Numbered from the stretch's first letter, positions 29,815 through 41,092 are shown. The stretch: 64,000 nt of DNA from Serratia sp. PL17 (GCF_017832355.1 NZ_JAFIBY010000002.1:551061-615060), one strand, 5' to 3'. Notes: generated by a model not told the origin, from the sequence alone. Translations and numbers: made by a program.

Positions 29815-31176
29815 GTGAATACGTTAATTGCCTCGTTGGAAAAGGTCATACTGCCTTTTGCTGTGAAAATTGGTAAACAGCCCCATGTTAATGCCATCAA
29901 AAACGGGTTCATTCGTTTAATGCCACTGACGTTGACTGGGGCGATGTTCGTTCTGATCAACAACGTGTTTCTCAGTTTCGGTGAAGGATCATTCTTCTTT
30001 TCATTGGGGGTGCGGCTGGATCCGTCCACCATTGAAACGCTCAATGGCTTGAAGGCCATCGGAGGCAGCGTTTATAACGGCACCTTGGGCATTATGTCCC
30101 TGATGACGCCATTTTTTATCAGTATGGCTTTGGCTGAAGAGCGTAAGGTCGACCCATTAGCGGCAGCGTTGCTGGCGGTGGCTGCCTTTATGACTGTTAC
30201 CCCGTTCAGTGTCGGAGAGGCCTATGCCGTTGGCGCTAACTGGCTAGGGGGTGCCAACATCATTTCTGGTATGGTGATCGGCCTGGTCGTGGCCGAGATG
30301 TTTACCTTTGTGGTTCGCCGCAACTGGGTGATCAGCCTGCCAGACAGTGTACCTTCTTCAGTGTCGCGCTCGTTCTCTGCACTGATCCCGGGCTTCCTCA
30401 TTTTGTCCATCATGGGCGTGCTGGCTTACTGCCTTACGCTGTGGGGAACCAACTTCCACCAAATTATCATGGACAGCATCTCTGCGCCGTTGGCGAAAAT
30501 GGGCAGCGTGGTGGGATGGGTATATGTCATGTTCTCCTCACTGCTGTGGTTCTTCGGGGTGCATGGTTCGATGGCATTGGCTGCGTTAGACAGCGGTATC
30601 ATGACGCCATTCGCATTGGAGAACGTCGAACTTTACAACAAGTACGGTTCTGTTGAAGCTGCGGTGGCTGCGGGTAAAGAGTTCCACATGTGGGCGAAGC
30701 CATTCGTTGACTCCTACATCTACCTGGGCGGGACAGGTTCAACGCTGGGCCTGATTATCGCTATCTTTATTGCTTCACGCCGCGAGGATTATCGCCAGGT
30801 CGCTAAGCTGGCAACGCCATCAGGTATCTTCCAGATCAACGAACCCATCCTGTTCGGCCTGCCAGTCATCATGAACCCAGTGATGTTTATTCCGTTTATC
30901 CTGGTTCAGCCGGTATTGACGATTATCACCACGGTGGCTTATTACACCGGGTTGATTCCGCCAATCACCAATATTGCACCCTGGACCATGCCGGTGGGTT
31001 TGGGGGCATTCTTCAACACCAACGGCAGTATCGTCGCCATGCTGTTGAGTTTCTTCAACCTGGGTGTAGCGACCCTGATTTACCTGCCGTTCGTCATGAT
31101 CTCCAACAAAGCACAGAGCCAGATCGATCAAGCGACGGAAAGCGAAGAAGACATCGCCAAGGCGTTGAAATTCTAA
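29815..31176 (+). CDS. chbC: PTS system N,N'-diacetylchitobiose-specific EIIC component
   Basis: This is the membrane permease that carries chitobiose and related beta-glucosides into the cell with phosphorylation. The 453 residues (452 in E. coli) begin at GTG and start [20 protein letters not shown]. They contain about ten hydrophobic helices and the conserved [13 protein letters not shown] substrate-site segment near 342. Similarity to E. coli ChbC is visible along the whole length, including the [11 protein letters not shown] end. A terminator-like hairpin follows before the glycosidase gene. Confidence 0.96.
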   Translation: MNTLIASLEKVILPFAVKIGKQPHVNAIKNGFIRLMPLTLTGAMFVLINNVFLSFGEGSFFFSLGVRLDPSTIETLNGLKAIGGSVYNGTLGIMSLMTPFFISMALAEERKVDPLAAALLAVAAFMTVTPFSVGEAYAVGANWLGGANIISGMVIGLVVAEMFTFVVRRNWVISLPDSVPSSVSRSFSALIPGFLILSIMGVLAYCLTLWGTNFHQIIMDSISAPLAKMGSVVGWVYVMFSSLLWFFGVHGSMALAALDSGIMTPFALENVELYNKYGSVEAAVAAGKEFHMWAKPFVDSYIYLGGTGSTLGLIIAIFIASRREDYRQVAKLATPSGIFQINEPILFGLPVIMNPVMFIPFILVQPVLTIITTVAYYTGLIPPITNIAPWTMPVGLGAFFNTNGSIVAMLLSFFNLGVATLIYLPFVMISNKAQSQIDQATESEEDIAKALKF

Positions 31177-31183
31177 CTGCAGT

Positions 31184-31211
31184 CTGGGGCAGACTTTTCT
31201 GCCCCAGTTTT
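31184..31211 (+). terminator. Intrinsic-terminator-like hairpin inside the chb operon
   Basis: CTGGGGCAGA (31184-31193) pairs perfectly with TCTGCCCCAG (31198-31207) and is followed by TTTTA. It lies between chbC and the glycosidase, only 13 bases before the next start codon, so it may attenuate downstream expression rather than end the operon. Confidence 0.75.
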
Positions 31212-31224
31212 AGAGGGCCTTTGG

Positions 31225-32610
31225 ATGAACTATCAATTTGCTGACGATTTCTGGTGGGGCAGTGCCACCTCTGCACCACAGTCGGAAGGGGCATCTGCAC
31301 GGGATGGCAAAAGCCAAAATATCTTCGATTACTGGTATGGGATTGCACCTGAGCGTTTTCATCATCAGGTTGGCCCGTCCGAAACCTCCACGTTTTATGA
31401 CAATTTCCAACAAGACATCCAGCTGTTAAAGACTCTCGGACATAATACTTTCCGAACCTCCATCTCCTGGTCTCGATTGATCCCGCAGGGGGATGGTGAA
31501 GTGAACCCAAAAGCGGTGGCTTTTTATAATGCGATGATCGACAGCCTGCTAGCCCAAGGCATCACGCCATTTATCAATCTCTACCACTTCGATATGCCAA
31601 TGTGTATGCAGCAGCAAGGGGGCTGGGAAAATCGGGCCGTTGTTGAGGCTTATGCCCGTTACGCCAGAATCTGCTTCAGCTTGTTTGGCGATAGAGTCAC
31701 CCATTGGTTCACCTTTAATGAGCCGATTGTACCGGTGGAAGCTGGGTATCTGAACGACCTGCATTATCCTTGTGTGGTCGATTTCAAAAGAGCGATCGCG
31801 GTGGCGTATCACAGCGTTTTGGCTCATGCCAAAGCGGTGAGTGAGTTCAGGGCGTTGGGTAATGCAGGCACAATAGGCATTATTTTGAACCTGAGCCCGA
31901 CTTATCCTCGCTCGAACAGTGAAGAAGATCGCGTGGCGGCGCATTATGCGGATCTGCTGCTGAATAAGAGTTTCCTCGACCCGGTAACCAAGGGGCGCTA
32001 CCCGGACGACCTGGTGAATTTACTGCGCACCCATGATCTGTTGCCGCAGACGATGCCGGAAGACGCGCAGCTGATTGCCGACGGGGTCGTGGATATTCTG
32101 GGTGTCAATTACTACCAACCGCGTAGAGTCAAATCGAAGGAAGGCTACCGGGCGGAAGACCCAGTGACCATGCCGGAGGATGTGTTCAGCTACTACGAGA
32201 TGCCGGGACGCAAGATTAACCCGCACCGTGGCTGGGAGATCTATGAGAAAGGCCTGTATGACATCCTGATGGATCTGAAGGAAAACTACGGCAATATTCC
32301 CTGCTATATTTCAGAAAACGGTATGGGCGTTGAGGGGGAAGAGGCTTTTATCGGCGCCAACGGCCGGGTGGAAGATGATTATAGAATCGATTTCATTCGC
32401 GACCATTTGAAATGGCTGCATCAGGCATTATCAGACGGTTCCAACTGCAAAGGCTACCATTTATGGACCTTTATTGACTGCTGGTCCTGGCTGAATGCCT
32501 ACAAGAATCGCTACGGGTTAGTGCGGCTGGAGCGAGAAAGCCAACAACGCACGATTAAGAAAAGCGGTTATTGGTTTGCCGAGACAGCCAGGCAAAATGG
32601 CTTTGACTAA
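31225..32610 (+). CDS. Glycoside hydrolase family 1, probable 6-phospho-beta-glucosidase
   Basis: It should hydrolyse the phosphorylated disaccharide delivered by ChbBC. The 461 residues contain the GH1 acid/base FNEP (Glu166) and nucleophile SENG (Glu364), with an early [13 protein letters not shown] segment and [13 protein letters not shown] near the end, as in 6-phospho-beta-glucosidases such as BglA. In E. coli this place is filled by the GH4 enzyme ChbF; the swap suggests a different or broader substrate range, perhaps cellobiose as well as chitobiose. The stop overlaps chbR (TAATG). Confidence 0.9.
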   Translation: MNYQFADDFWWGSATSAPQSEGASARDGKSQNIFDYWYGIAPERFHHQVGPSETSTFYDNFQQDIQLLKTLGHNTFRTSISWSRLIPQGDGEVNPKAVAFYNAMIDSLLAQGITPFINLYHFDMPMCMQQQGGWENRAVVEAYARYARICFSLFGDRVTHWFTFNEPIVPVEAGYLNDLHYPCVVDFKRAIAVAYHSVLAHAKAVSEFRALGNAGTIGIILNLSPTYPRSNSEEDRVAAHYADLLLNKSFLDPVTKGRYPDDLVNLLRTHDLLPQTMPEDAQLIADGVVDILGVNYYQPRRVKSKEGYRAEDPVTMPEDVFSYYEMPGRKINPHRGWEIYEKGLYDILMDLKENYGNIPCYISENGMGVEGEEAFIGANGRVEDDYRIDFIRDHLKWLHQALSDGSNCKGYHLWTFIDCWSWLNAYKNRYGLVRLERESQQRTIKKSGYWFAETARQNGFD

Positions 32611-33473
32611 TGAGGGCGCACGCGGTGTCTGAGAACCTGGTTTCGCTAAATGCGAACGACGTTAAGCTGATTCGGGAGCAGGATTTCTTTAACTGCAAAG
32701 ACTTCCATTTGTTTATCTATAACAAAGTGGAAAGCGCTACCGGGCTACATCAGCATGACTACTACGAGTTCACTATCGTCCTGAGCGGTAAATGCTACCA
32801 GGAGATTAACGGCAAACGAGTGCTGCTGGAGCGAGGGGACTTTGTTTTTATCCCTATTGGTTCGCATCATCAAAGTTTTTATGAGTTTGGCGCCGCAAAA
32901 ATCTTCAACGTGGCTATCGGCAAGGTTTTCTTTGAAGAGAACTATCTGCAACAGTTGCCACGTTGTTTCGTCGCTTCTCAGGCGTATAGCCTGAAGAATG
33001 AATTCCTTGCGTATATTGAGTCGGTGGTGGGGTCACCGCAGTTTCGCGAGGATGATTTTGCTGAGTTTCTGGAAACACTGACCTTTTATATCATCAGCCG
33101 TATTCGCCACTATAAAGAAGATAGCGGCGAGGGGGGTGATATCCCGCAGTGGCTGAAGAATACGTTGGCAGGCATGCATGATAAAGCGATGTTCGGTGAA
33201 AAAGCCTTGCTCAATATGGTTGAATTATCGGGGAAAACGCAGGAATACCTGACTCGGGCAATGCGGCGTTATTACCATAAAACGCCAATGCAGGTGATCA
33301 ATGAAATCCGCATCAACTTTGCCAAAACGCAGCTTGAGGTCACCAACTATTCGGTTTCGGATATTGCCTTTGATTCTGGTTATGGCGACGTGAGCTTATT
33401 TATTAAAAACTTTAAAAGACTCACGGAAGTGACGCCAGGTAATTACCGAAAAAAGTTCTACGGCCCGATTTAG
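32610..33473 (+). CDS. chbR: AraC-family chitobiose operon regulator ChbR
   Basis: This dual-function regulator represses or activates the chb genes depending on inducer. The 287 residues have an N-terminal cupin-like domain ([15 protein letters not shown] near 47-61, [20 protein letters not shown] near 75-95) and a C-terminal pair of helix-turn-helices ending [20 protein letters not shown]. These segments are very like E. coli ChbR. It starts one base into the GH1 stop codon, implying translational coupling. Confidence 0.93.
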   Translation: MRAHAVSENLVSLNANDVKLIREQDFFNCKDFHLFIYNKVESATGLHQHDYYEFTIVLSGKCYQEINGKRVLLERGDFVFIPIGSHHQSFYEFGAAKIFNVAIGKVFFEENYLQQLPRCFVASQAYSLKNEFLAYIESVVGSPQFREDDFAEFLETLTFYIISRIRHYKEDSGEGGDIPQWLKNTLAGMHDKAMFGEKALLNMVELSGKTQEYLTRAMRRYYHKTPMQVINEIRINFAKTQLEVTNYSVSDIAFDSGYGDVSLFIKNFKRLTEVTPGNYRKKFYGPI

Positions 33474-33625
33474 GGCCGCTCCCGATAAGCATTAACGCTG
33501 ATATTCCGAATACTTTCAGGCCGGCAATAGCCTGACAAAATAAATTTCTTTGCTTAAGCGAAGGGGAACTGCCGTACCTGACGGACGGTATTCCCTTGCC
33601 AAAAATTTGTTAAATGGATGCCAAA

Positions 33626-34387
33626 ATGGAAAAGTTACTGATAGTGAATGCCGACGATTTTGGTCTGAGCAAGGGCCAGAATTATGGCGTTATTGAGGCG
33701 TTTCACTATGGCGTTGTCTCTTCAACTACTGCGATGGTCAATAGCACGGATATACAGCATGCCGCCAGGCTCAGTCAGCTTTATCCTGGGTTACAGATTG
33801 GTCTGCACTTTGTCTTGACCCATGGGCATCCGCTGACCGCCATGCCGTCGTTGGTGAATGAACGTGGGGAACTGGGCAAGTGGCTATGGGAAAGGGCCGA
33901 AACTGCACGGCTTGATCTGAATGAAATCCATGATGAGTTGGTGAGCCAATACGACAAATTTATTGCCGTGTTTGGTCGTGCGCCAACCCACATTGATAGC
34001 CACCATCATGTGCATATGCTGCCGCAGATTTACCCGCTGGTGGAGGCATTTGCCCAATCCAAATCCATCCCATTGCGCATAGGACGCCAGGACGTGGAAC
34101 GACAAGATATTCCGTTGCACTACGATCACAGCACCGAGTGGTTTGATGCTGGTTTTTATGGTGAAGGGATATCCGAGGCGCTGTTTTTGCAGGTGCTTGA
34201 ACGTACTGACCAGCGCGGTGCGAGATCGGTAGAGATGATGTGCCATCCGGCGTTTCTGGATAAAACCATTTTGGCGAGCAAGTATTGCTACCCGCGGCTT
34301 GCCGAAGTGGAGGTGTTGACATCGCCAGGCATTAAAAACGCGATAGCGGAGCGTGGCTATCGTTTGGGCTCTTTCCTGGATCTGTAA
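33626..34387 (+). CDS. chbG: Chitooligosaccharide deacetylase ChbG
   Basis: ChbG removes one acetyl group from chitobiose 6-phosphate, which in E. coli is required both for induction through ChbR and for further breakdown. The YdjC-like protein opens [16 protein letters not shown], with the metal-binding Asp pair at 10-11, and has [12 protein letters not shown] near 124-135. I favour the ATG at 33626, which matches the E. coli start [11 protein letters not shown]; an ATG 12 bases earlier is possible. It follows chbR after about 150 bases and ends 4 bases from a convergent MFS gene. Confidence 0.92.
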   Translation: MEKLLIVNADDFGLSKGQNYGVIEAFHYGVVSSTTAMVNSTDIQHAARLSQLYPGLQIGLHFVLTHGHPLTAMPSLVNERGELGKWLWERAETARLDLNEIHDELVSQYDKFIAVFGRAPTHIDSHHHVHMLPQIYPLVEAFAQSKSIPLRIGRQDVERQDIPLHYDHSTEWFDAGFYGEGISEALFLQVLERTDQRGARSVEMMCHPAFLDKTILASKYCYPRLAEVEVLTSPGIKNAIAERGYRLGSFLDL

Positions 34388-34391
34388 TAAC

Positions 34392-35786
34392 TTACAGCAT
34401 CGAATGCGCTTTTTTCAGCCCGGTATCCTCATCGGGATCGGCCCCTTGGGGGATAGGCGTTTCAGATTCCTCTTCCCCTGATGCGTCCGTGTCCTGTCGT
34501 TCTATCGGATCAGGGGCCGCTTCCGGTGGTGGCATAGTGTCATGGATGATCTGCTCATCAAACGTTGGGTTCAGCGCTGGGGACAACGGGGAACTGGTCA
34601 GGCTGTCCGGCAGGGGAATATGGGGTAATGGTGCATCCTGCACGAACTGCGATTCGTCCTGTTTTACCGTCCGGCTGAAGGCGACCAGCAACACACCGCA
34701 AAGCGCGAAGAAGGCATACAGAATATTGCCACCCAATGGCTCAATCAGCGCACCGACAGCCAAAGGGCCGATACTGGCACCGACCCCGAAGGCCATCAGT
34801 AAACAGGCCGCCAGAGAAACGCGCCGTTCCGGTTCGATCAAATCGTTCGCCAGAGCGACCACCAGTGGGTACAGCGTGAACTGCAACATGCTGACGATAA
34901 AGCCCAACACCAGCAACACCGGGAAGTCAATGTGCGGCACCAGTGCCAGCGGCAGTGATGCGACGATCAATAAAATAGCGTTGATACGCATCAACAGTGT
35001 GCGGTTGTAGCGGTCCGACAGCCAACTGAGCGGGAACTGGGCCACCAGCCCGGCAAAGATGGCTATCGCCATAAACAAGCCAGTCTGCTGAGTGGTCAGC
35101 GTTTGCATACTCGCGTACACCGGCGCAAGCCCATAGAAAGAACCGACCACCATACCGATCACCAATGTGGTCGCCAGTACTTTGGGTATAGCACCGATAA
35201 AATAGCGCAGCTCCATCGGCGCGGGTGACATATGGCGGGCGTTGGTGCGGGTTGTCAGGGCGATAGGAACCAAGCACAGCGCAAAGCACAGGGCGATAAC
35301 CAGCAACGTGGCGATGCCAAGATTGGTCTGCAGCATTAAGACCACCTGGCCCAATGACATGCCCAGATAGGTGGCTGCCATATAGAAGCCGAAAACCATG
35401 CCGCGTTGGTTGGATTCCGCCTGATCGTTCAGCCAGCTTTCCAGCACCATGAATTGACACATCATGCACAAGCCGATAATCAACCGCAGTACGACCCACA
35501 CGGGGATGTATTCCGTCAGTCCGTGCCCCAGCACTGCGGCCGTGATTATACCGGCACAGGAGACGTAGGCGCGGATATGCCCGACGCGAGCAATCAGAAA
35601 ATGACCGACTTTGCCGCCGATCACCAAGCCGATATAGTTGGCGGCGATAAGCGCACCGATCAACGCACCGGTTACGTGGATAGAGGTTAAACGCAAGGAG
35701 ATGTACGTCGTGAGTAGCCCTGAACCCAATAGCATGAGTAGGGTGGTGGTATACAACGGAAAGAAAACACCTAACGTTTTTTTCAC
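34392..35786 (-). CDS. MFS transporter of the YcaD-like group with acidic C-terminal tail
   Basis: This is a major facilitator with about twelve membrane helices in the first 370 residues and the motif-A-like stretch LSDRYNRTLLMR between helices 8 and 9. Its substrate is unknown; it resembles E. coli YcaD in layout. The last 90 or so residues form a hydrophilic, Pro/Asp/Glu-rich cytoplasmic tail (DASGEEESETPIPQGADPDE) that the basic MFS fold does not need. The 464 residues are therefore longer than the usual 380-400. It stands alone between chbG and pncC. Confidence 0.82.
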   Translation of the reverse strand: MKKTLGVFFPLYTTTLLMLLGSGLLTTYISLRLTSIHVTGALIGALIAANYIGLVIGGKVGHFLIARVGHIRAYVSCAGIITAAVLGHGLTEYIPVWVVLRLIIGLCMMCQFMVLESWLNDQAESNQRGMVFGFYMAATYLGMSLGQVVLMLQTNLGIATLLVIALCFALCLVPIALTTRTNARHMSPAPMELRYFIGAIPKVLATTLVIGMVVGSFYGLAPVYASMQTLTTQQTGLFMAIAIFAGLVAQFPLSWLSDRYNRTLLMRINAILLIVASLPLALVPHIDFPVLLVLGFIVSMLQFTLYPLVVALANDLIEPERRVSLAACLLMAFGVGASIGPLAVGALIEPLGGNILYAFFALCGVLLVAFSRTVKQDESQFVQDAPLPHIPLPDSLTSSPLSPALNPTFDEQIIHDTMPPPEAAPDPIERQDTDASGEEESETPIPQGADPDEDTGLKKAHSML

Positions 35787-36037
35787 TCTATCATCCTAAT
35801 CTTTTATTCTGATTTGCCCTGGAGCTGGCTATGCTGGTGGCATAGGCAATCCGGTGATATCCCTCATGCAAAACACTGCCCGTTAACTCGGGCCTTACCT
35901 TCGATACTAGCAGTTTGGCCCGCGGCTTAACACCGCACCCCTTGCGAAGTGCCGCGCATTTCTGTCATCACCCCCTCAGGCAAGGTTGATAAATGCTACT
36001 ATCGGGCGCATATACCTTGATTCGCTAAGGAGAGGTC

Positions 36038-36526
36038 ATGAGTGAAAACCAACTGCGTAAACTCAGCATGGTGGTAGGGGAAAAACTGAAGGCCAATGGT
36101 CAGTGGATCACCTGCGCGGAATCTTGTACTGGCGGCGGTATCGCCAAAGCAATCACTGATATTGCTGGCAGTTCCGCCTATTTCGATCGTGGTTTTGTCA
36201 CCTACAGCAATACCGCGAAACATGAGCTGCTGGGCGTGGCTGAAGACACATTGGCGGCGCACGGTGCAGTGAGCGAAGAAGTGGTGCGTGAAATGGCGCA
36301 GGGAGCATTGCATGCGGCACGGGCCAACGTGGCACTGTCGGTCAGTGGTATTGCCGGACCGGATGGCGGCAGTGCGGAAAAACCGGTGGGTACTGTCTGG
36401 TTTGGCTTCGCTGAACGCTCTGGGCGGGTGTTGGCGCGTAAGATGCATTTTGCCGGCGATCGTGATGCAGTGCGGCTTCAGGCGACGATTTTCGCGCTGC
36501 AAACCGCCCTTGATGAATTTTTGTAA
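36038..36526 (+). CDS. pncC: Nicotinamide-nucleotide amidase PncC
   Basis: It deamidates NMN to nicotinic acid mononucleotide in the pyridine nucleotide cycle. The 162-residue protein is the stand-alone C-terminal domain of the CinA family: ITCAESCTGGGIAKAITDIAGSS near 23-45, then SGIAGPDGGSAEKPVGTVW near 105-125. It sits directly upstream of recA, as ygaD does in E. coli. An AAGGAG ribosome binding site precedes the start. Confidence 0.94.
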   Translation: MSENQLRKLSMVVGEKLKANGQWITCAESCTGGGIAKAITDIAGSSAYFDRGFVTYSNTAKHELLGVAEDTLAAHGAVSEEVVREMAQGALHAARANVALSVSGIAGPDGGSAEKPVGTVWFGFAERSGRVLARKMHFAGDRDAVRLQATIFALQTALDEFL

Positions 36527-36538
36527 AATTAGGCTTGA

Positions 36539-36558
36539 TACTGTATGACCATACAGTA
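36539..36558 (+). promoter_or_regulatory. LexA (SOS) box of recA
   Basis: TACTGTATGACCATACAGTA has the complete CTGT-N8-ACAG core with symmetric TA flanks. It lies 80 bases before the recA start, right after pncC, so recA is SOS-induced. Confidence 0.95.
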
Positions 36559-36638
36559 TAATTAGTGACATTTCCTGCACAACATACATTCAGTGGCAGT
36601 GTGGGGTAACACCGACATTGCGTAACGAAGGAGCAAAA

Positions 36639-37700
36639 ATGGCTATTGATGAGAACAAGCAAAAGGCGCTAGCTGCGGCACTGGGCCAGATTGAGAAACA
36701 GTTCGGCAAAGGCTCCATCATGCGTCTGGGTGAAGACCGTTCTATGGACGTAGAAACGATCTCCACCGGCTCACTGTCACTTGATATCGCATTGGGTGCG
36801 GGCGGCCTGCCAATGGGTCGTATCGTTGAAATTTACGGTCCGGAGTCTTCCGGTAAAACGACGCTGACCCTGCAGGTTATTGCTGCGGCGCAGCGCGAAG
36901 GCAAAACCTGTGCGTTCATCGATGCCGAGCATGCGCTGGATCCGGTTTATGCGAAAAAGCTGGGCGTTGATATCGACAACCTGCTGTGTTCTCAGCCGGA
37001 TACGGGTGAGCAAGCCTTGGAAATCTGTGACGCTTTAACCCGCTCTGGCGCGGTTGATGTGATCATCGTTGACTCCGTAGCCGCGCTGACGCCAAAAGCA
37101 GAAATTGAAGGCGAAATCGGCGACTCACATATGGGTCTGGCAGCACGTATGATGAGCCAGGCCATGCGTAAGCTGGCCGGTAACCTGAAAAACGCCAACA
37201 CGCTGCTGATTTTCATCAACCAGATCCGTATGAAAATCGGTGTGATGTTCGGTAACCCGGAAACCACCACCGGCGGTAACGCATTGAAGTTCTACGCTTC
37301 TGTCCGTCTGGATATCCGCCGTATCGGCGCGGTGAAAGAAGGCGACGAAGTCATCGGCAGTGAAACCCGCGTTAAAGTGGTAAAAAACAAAATCGCAGCT
37401 CCGTTCAAGCAGGCTGAGTTCCAAATCCTGTACGGTGAAGGCATCAACAGCCGTGGTGAGCTGGTCGATCTGGGCGTTAAGCACAAGATGATCGAGAAAG
37501 CGGGCGCTTGGTATAGCTACAACGGCGATAAGATTGGCCAAGGTAAGGCAAACGCCTGTAATTTCTTGAAAGAAAACCCTGCAGTTGCCGCTGAGTTGGA
37601 TAAAAAACTGCGTGACCTGCTGCTGCACAGCAGCGGTGAACTGGTTTCTGCAACTAATGAAGGCTTCGACGATGAAGCTGAAACCAGCGAAGAGTTTTAA
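36639..37700 (+). CDS. recA: Recombinase RecA
   Basis: RecA forms filaments on single-stranded DNA, drives strand exchange and triggers LexA self-cleavage. I set the start at 36639, where AAGGAG (36628-36633) precedes MAIDENKQK; this gives 353 residues, identical in length to E. coli RecA. An in-frame TTG 21 bases upstream is unlikely. Walker A GPESSGKT lies at about 66-73, loop L1/L2 segments ([31 protein letters not shown]) are intact, and the tail is acidic. It is under the LexA box at 36539. Confidence 0.99.
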   Translation: MAIDENKQKALAAALGQIEKQFGKGSIMRLGEDRSMDVETISTGSLSLDIALGAGGLPMGRIVEIYGPESSGKTTLTLQVIAAAQREGKTCAFIDAEHALDPVYAKKLGVDIDNLLCSQPDTGEQALEICDALTRSGAVDVIIVDSVAALTPKAEIEGEIGDSHMGLAARMMSQAMRKLAGNLKNANTLLIFINQIRMKIGVMFGNPETTTGGNALKFYASVRLDIRRIGAVKEGDEVIGSETRVKVVKNKIAAPFKQAEFQILYGEGINSRGELVDLGVKHKMIEKAGAWYSYNGDKIGQGKANACNFLKENPAVAAELDKKLRDLLLHSSGELVSATNEGFDDEAETSEEF

Positions 37701-37707
37701 TCGCTGC

Positions 37708-37749
37708 TGATGTTCGTGAGTGCCGTTGTGTAAGGCAGCACGAACATCA
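37708..37749 (+). terminator. recA terminator with readthrough into recX
   Basis: TGATGTTCGTG (37708-37718) pairs with CACGAACATCA (37739-37749), with an inner TGCC/GGCA stem. Only a weak T-rich tail (ATTTAAT) follows. This fits the known partial termination between recA and recX in E. coli. Confidence 0.75.
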
Positions 37750-37768
37750 ATTTAATCAGGCTTGAATA

Positions 37769-38275
37769 ATGAATGACTTGCTAAGCCGCGCCATGCGCCT
37801 GCTGTCGCAACGCGATCATAGTGAAGCTGAACTGCGCCGCAAGCTTGCGGCGCAGCCATTTATGGCGAAAGCCAAATTCGGTACCAAAACCCCCGCATCC
37901 TCTGCCCCTGTTCCTGAAGAACCCATTGATCCTGCCGTTATTGAACAGGTCATCGCTTATTGCTATCAGCATAATTGGCTAGACGATCAACGTTTTGCCA
38001 TCAGCTACATTGGTAGCCGCAGCCGTAAAGGCTATGGCGCGCAGCGAATCCGTTCTGAACTGATGCAAAAAGGCGTGGATAAAGAGCTAACGCAGGCCGC
38101 GCTGGCAGAGTGCGATATTGACTGGTGTGAGCAGGCCAAACAGGTGGCGCAGCGTAAATTTGGCGACAAGCTACCAACGGACTGGAAAGAGAAAGCCAAA
38201 GTGCAGCGTTATCTGCTCTATCGTGGCTTCTTCCAGGAAGAAATTCAGTCAATTTACCGTGATTTTGCGCAATGA
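37769..38275 (+). CDS. recX: RecA regulatory protein RecX
   Basis: RecX binds RecA filaments and limits their growth. The 168 residues (166 in E. coli) are made of three-helix repeats. Recognisable parts are RAMRLLSQRDHSEAELRRKL at the N-terminus, NWLDDQRFAISYIGSR in the middle and YLLYRGFFQEEIQSI near the end. A Pro/Ala-rich stretch at about 36-52 is an insertion-prone region of the family. It lies 68 bases after recA, behind the leaky hairpin, so it should share SOS control. Confidence 0.95.
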   Translation: MNDLLSRAMRLLSQRDHSEAELRRKLAAQPFMAKAKFGTKTPASSAPVPEEPIDPAVIEQVIAYCYQHNWLDDQRFAISYIGSRSRKGYGAQRIRSELMQKGVDKELTQAALAECDIDWCEQAKQVAQRKFGDKLPTDWKEKAKVQRYLLYRGFFQEEIQSIYRDFAQ

Positions 38276-38408
38276 ACGCACACGGGGTTTTACTTCCCCT
38301 TGAAGAAAATTTATCTTATCCCCACTTTTTGTTCGTGAGCTAGATGTCATCGTCAGGATGTCACGTATCTTGCTCACGTGTCGTTATTCTAGCCTTTCCG
38401 GGAAAATT

Positions 38409-41036
38409 ATGAGCAAGAGCACCGCTGAGATCCGTCAAGCGTTTCTCGATTTCTTTCATAGTAAGGGCCATCAGGTTGTAGCAAGCAGCTCCCTGGTGCC
38501 TGACAATGATCCGACATTGCTGTTTACCAATGCCGGCATGAACCAATTTAAAGATGTTTTCCTGGGGCTGGACAAGCGCGCCTATTCCCGAGCGACGACC
38601 TCACAGCGTTGCGTGCGTGCGGGCGGTAAGCATAACGATCTGGAGAACGTCGGCTATACCGCACGTCACCATACCTTCTTTGAAATGTTGGGTAACTTCA
38701 GCTTCGGCGACTATTTCAAACACGATGCCATTAGCTACGCATGGGAACTGCTGACCGGTGAAAACTGGTTTAACCTGCCGAAAGAAAGGCTGTGGGTGAC
38801 CGTCTATGAAACCGATGACGAAGCCTTCGACATCTGGCAGAAACAGATTGGTGTACCGGCAGAACGCATTATCCGCATCGGCGACAATAAAGGCGGGGCT
38901 TTTGCCTCCGATAACTTCTGGCAGATGGGCGATACCGGTCCATGCGGCCCATGCACCGAGATTTTCTACGATCACGGTGATCACATTTGGGGTGGTCCTC
39001 CGGGTAGCCCGGAAGAAGACGGCGATCGCTATATTGAGATCTGGAACCTTGTGTTCATGCAGTTCAACCGTCAATCAGACGGTACCATGTTGCCACTGCC
39101 AAAGCCGTCGGTAGATACCGGTATGGGCCTGGAGCGTATTGCCGCAGTATTGCAGCATGTTAACTCCAACTATGAAATTGACCTGTTCAGCAAGTTGATT
39201 GCCGCAGTGGCCAAGGTGACAGGTGCGACAGATTTGAATAACAAATCTCTGCGCGTTATTGCCGACCATATCCGTTCTTGTGCCTTCCTGGTTTCCGACG
39301 GTGTGACGCCATCGAACGAAGGCCGTGGTTATGTGCTGCGCCGTATCATTCGTCGTGCTGTTCGCCATGGCAACATGCTGGGCGCGAAAGACAGCTTCTT
39401 CTACAAGCTGGTTGCGCCATTGATCGACGTAATGGGGCCGGCAGCCGACGAATTGAAGCGCCAGCAGTCACTGGTTGAGCAAGTGCTGAAAACCGAAGAA
39501 GATCAGTTTGCGCGCACTCTGGAGCGTGGTTTGATCCTGCTGGACGAGGCGCTAGCCAAGCTGGAAGGCGATACTCTGGATGGCGAAACCGCATTCCGTT
39601 TGTACGACACCTATGGTTTCCCGATCGATCTGACTGCAGACGTGTGCCGTGAACGTGGCCTGAAAGTGGATGAAGCTGGTTTCGAACAGGCAATGGAAGC
39701 ACAACGCCGTCGTGCGCGTGAATCCAGCGGCTTCGGTGCTGACTACAACAGCATGATCCGTGTTGATGGTGCCAGCCAATTCAGCGGCTATGACCACGAA
39801 CAACAGCAATCAACGGTGACCGCGTTGTTCCGCGATGGCCAGCCAGTGGATGAGATCCACGCTGGTGAAGAGGCCGTAGTGGTGCTGGATGAGACCCCGT
39901 TCTACGGTGAGTCCGGTGGTCAGGTTGGCGACAAAGGCGTGCTGAAAGCTGCGGGTGCTGATTTTGAGGTAAGCGACACTCAGAAATACGGCCAGGCCAT
40001 CGGCCATCAGGGCAAGCTGTCTCAGGGGTCTCTGAAAGTGAAAGATCGCGTTGACGCGCAGATCGACAAGGTTCGCCGCAATCGCATTCGCCTGAACCAC
40101 TCTGCGACGCACTTGCTGCATGCAGCACTGCGCCAGACGCTGGGTGAGCACGTAGCGCAGAAAGGTTCGTTGGTTAACGATAAATACCTGCGTTTCGACT
40201 TCTCACATTTCGAAGCGATGAAGCCAGAGCAAATTCGTGCGGTGGAAGACTTGGTTAACCAGCAAGTGCGCCGTAACCTGCCTGTGCAAACTGAAGTAAT
40301 GGCGCTGGAAGATGCCAAAGAGAAGGGCGCAATGGCGCTGTTCGGTGAGAAGTACGACGACAGCGTGCGTGTACTGACCATGGGTGACTTCTCGACTGAA
40401 CTGTGTGGCGGTACTCATGCCAGCCGTACTGGCGATATCGGTTTGTTCCGGATCCTCAGTGAGTCAGGGACTGCTGCGGGTATCCGTCGTATTGAAGCGG
40501 TAACCGGTGAAGGTGCGATTGCCACTCTGCATCAGCAAAGCGATCTGTTACAGGACGTTGCGCATCTGGTGAAAGGTGACAGTAACAACCTGACGGACAA
40601 AGTGCGTATGGTGCTCGATCGCACCCGCGCGTTGGAGAAAGAGCTACAGCAGTTGAAGGACCAGCAGGCGGCTCAGGAGAGCGCATCGTTGTCCAGCAAG
40701 GCGAAAATGGTTAACGGCGTACGCCTGTTGGTCAGCCAGCTTGATAACGTTGAGGCCAAAATGCTGCGCACCATGGTTGATGATCTTAAAAATCAATTGG
40801 GTTCTGCGATTATCGTGCTGGCCACTACGGCTGATGATAAGGTGAGCTTGATTGCTGGCGTGACCAAAGATCTGACCGACCGAGTGAAAGCCGGCGAGCT
40901 GATCGGTAACGTAGCACAGCAGGTTGGCGGTAAAGGGGGCGGACGCCCTGATATGGCGCAGGCCGGGGGAACAGATGTCAGTGCCCTGCCAGCGGCATTA
41001 GACAGCGTAGAGGCCTGGGTGGCCTCGAAACTGTGA
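38409..41036 (+). CDS. alaS: Alanyl-tRNA synthetase AlaS
   Basis: AlaS charges tRNA-Ala and edits misacylated serine and glycine. I chose the ATG at 38409 ([12 protein letters not shown]), which gives 875 residues, against 876 in E. coli; a start 51 bases upstream would add a non-homologous extension. The class II core shows [25 protein letters not shown] sequence. The editing domain has [11 protein letters not shown] and [11 protein letters not shown] zinc ligands, and the C-Ala domain ends with [13 protein letters not shown] terminator follows at 41058. Confidence 0.98.
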   Translation: MSKSTAEIRQAFLDFFHSKGHQVVASSSLVPDNDPTLLFTNAGMNQFKDVFLGLDKRAYSRATTSQRCVRAGGKHNDLENVGYTARHHTFFEMLGNFSFGDYFKHDAISYAWELLTGENWFNLPKERLWVTVYETDDEAFDIWQKQIGVPAERIIRIGDNKGGAFASDNFWQMGDTGPCGPCTEIFYDHGDHIWGGPPGSPEEDGDRYIEIWNLVFMQFNRQSDGTMLPLPKPSVDTGMGLERIAAVLQHVNSNYEIDLFSKLIAAVAKVTGATDLNNKSLRVIADHIRSCAFLVSDGVTPSNEGRGYVLRRIIRRAVRHGNMLGAKDSFFYKLVAPLIDVMGPAADELKRQQSLVEQVLKTEEDQFARTLERGLILLDEALAKLEGDTLDGETAFRLYDTYGFPIDLTADVCRERGLKVDEAGFEQAMEAQRRRARESSGFGADYNSMIRVDGASQFSGYDHEQQQSTVTALFRDGQPVDEIHAGEEAVVVLDETPFYGESGGQVGDKGVLKAAGADFEVSDTQKYGQAIGHQGKLSQGSLKVKDRVDAQIDKVRRNRIRLNHSATHLLHAALRQTLGEHVAQKGSLVNDKYLRFDFSHFEAMKPEQIRAVEDLVNQQVRRNLPVQTEVMALEDAKEKGAMALFGEKYDDSVRVLTMGDFSTELCGGTHASRTGDIGLFRILSESGTAAGIRRIEAVTGEGAIATLHQQSDLLQDVAHLVKGDSNNLTDKVRMVLDRTRALEKELQQLKDQQAAQESASLSSKAKMVNGVRLLVSQLDNVEAKMLRTMVDDLKNQLGSAIIVLATTADDKVSLIAGVTKDLTDRVKAGELIGNVAQQVGGKGGGRPDMAQAGGTDVSALPAALDSVEAWVASKL

Positions 41037-41057
41037 ATATAAATAAATAGCACTTAC

Positions 41058-41092
41058 AAACGCCATAACTCATTACTGATTATGGCGTTTTT
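41058..41092 (+). terminator. Terminator after alaS
   Basis: AAACGCCATAA and TTATGGCGTTT form an 11-bp stem with an 11-base loop, followed by Ts. Confidence 0.85.
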
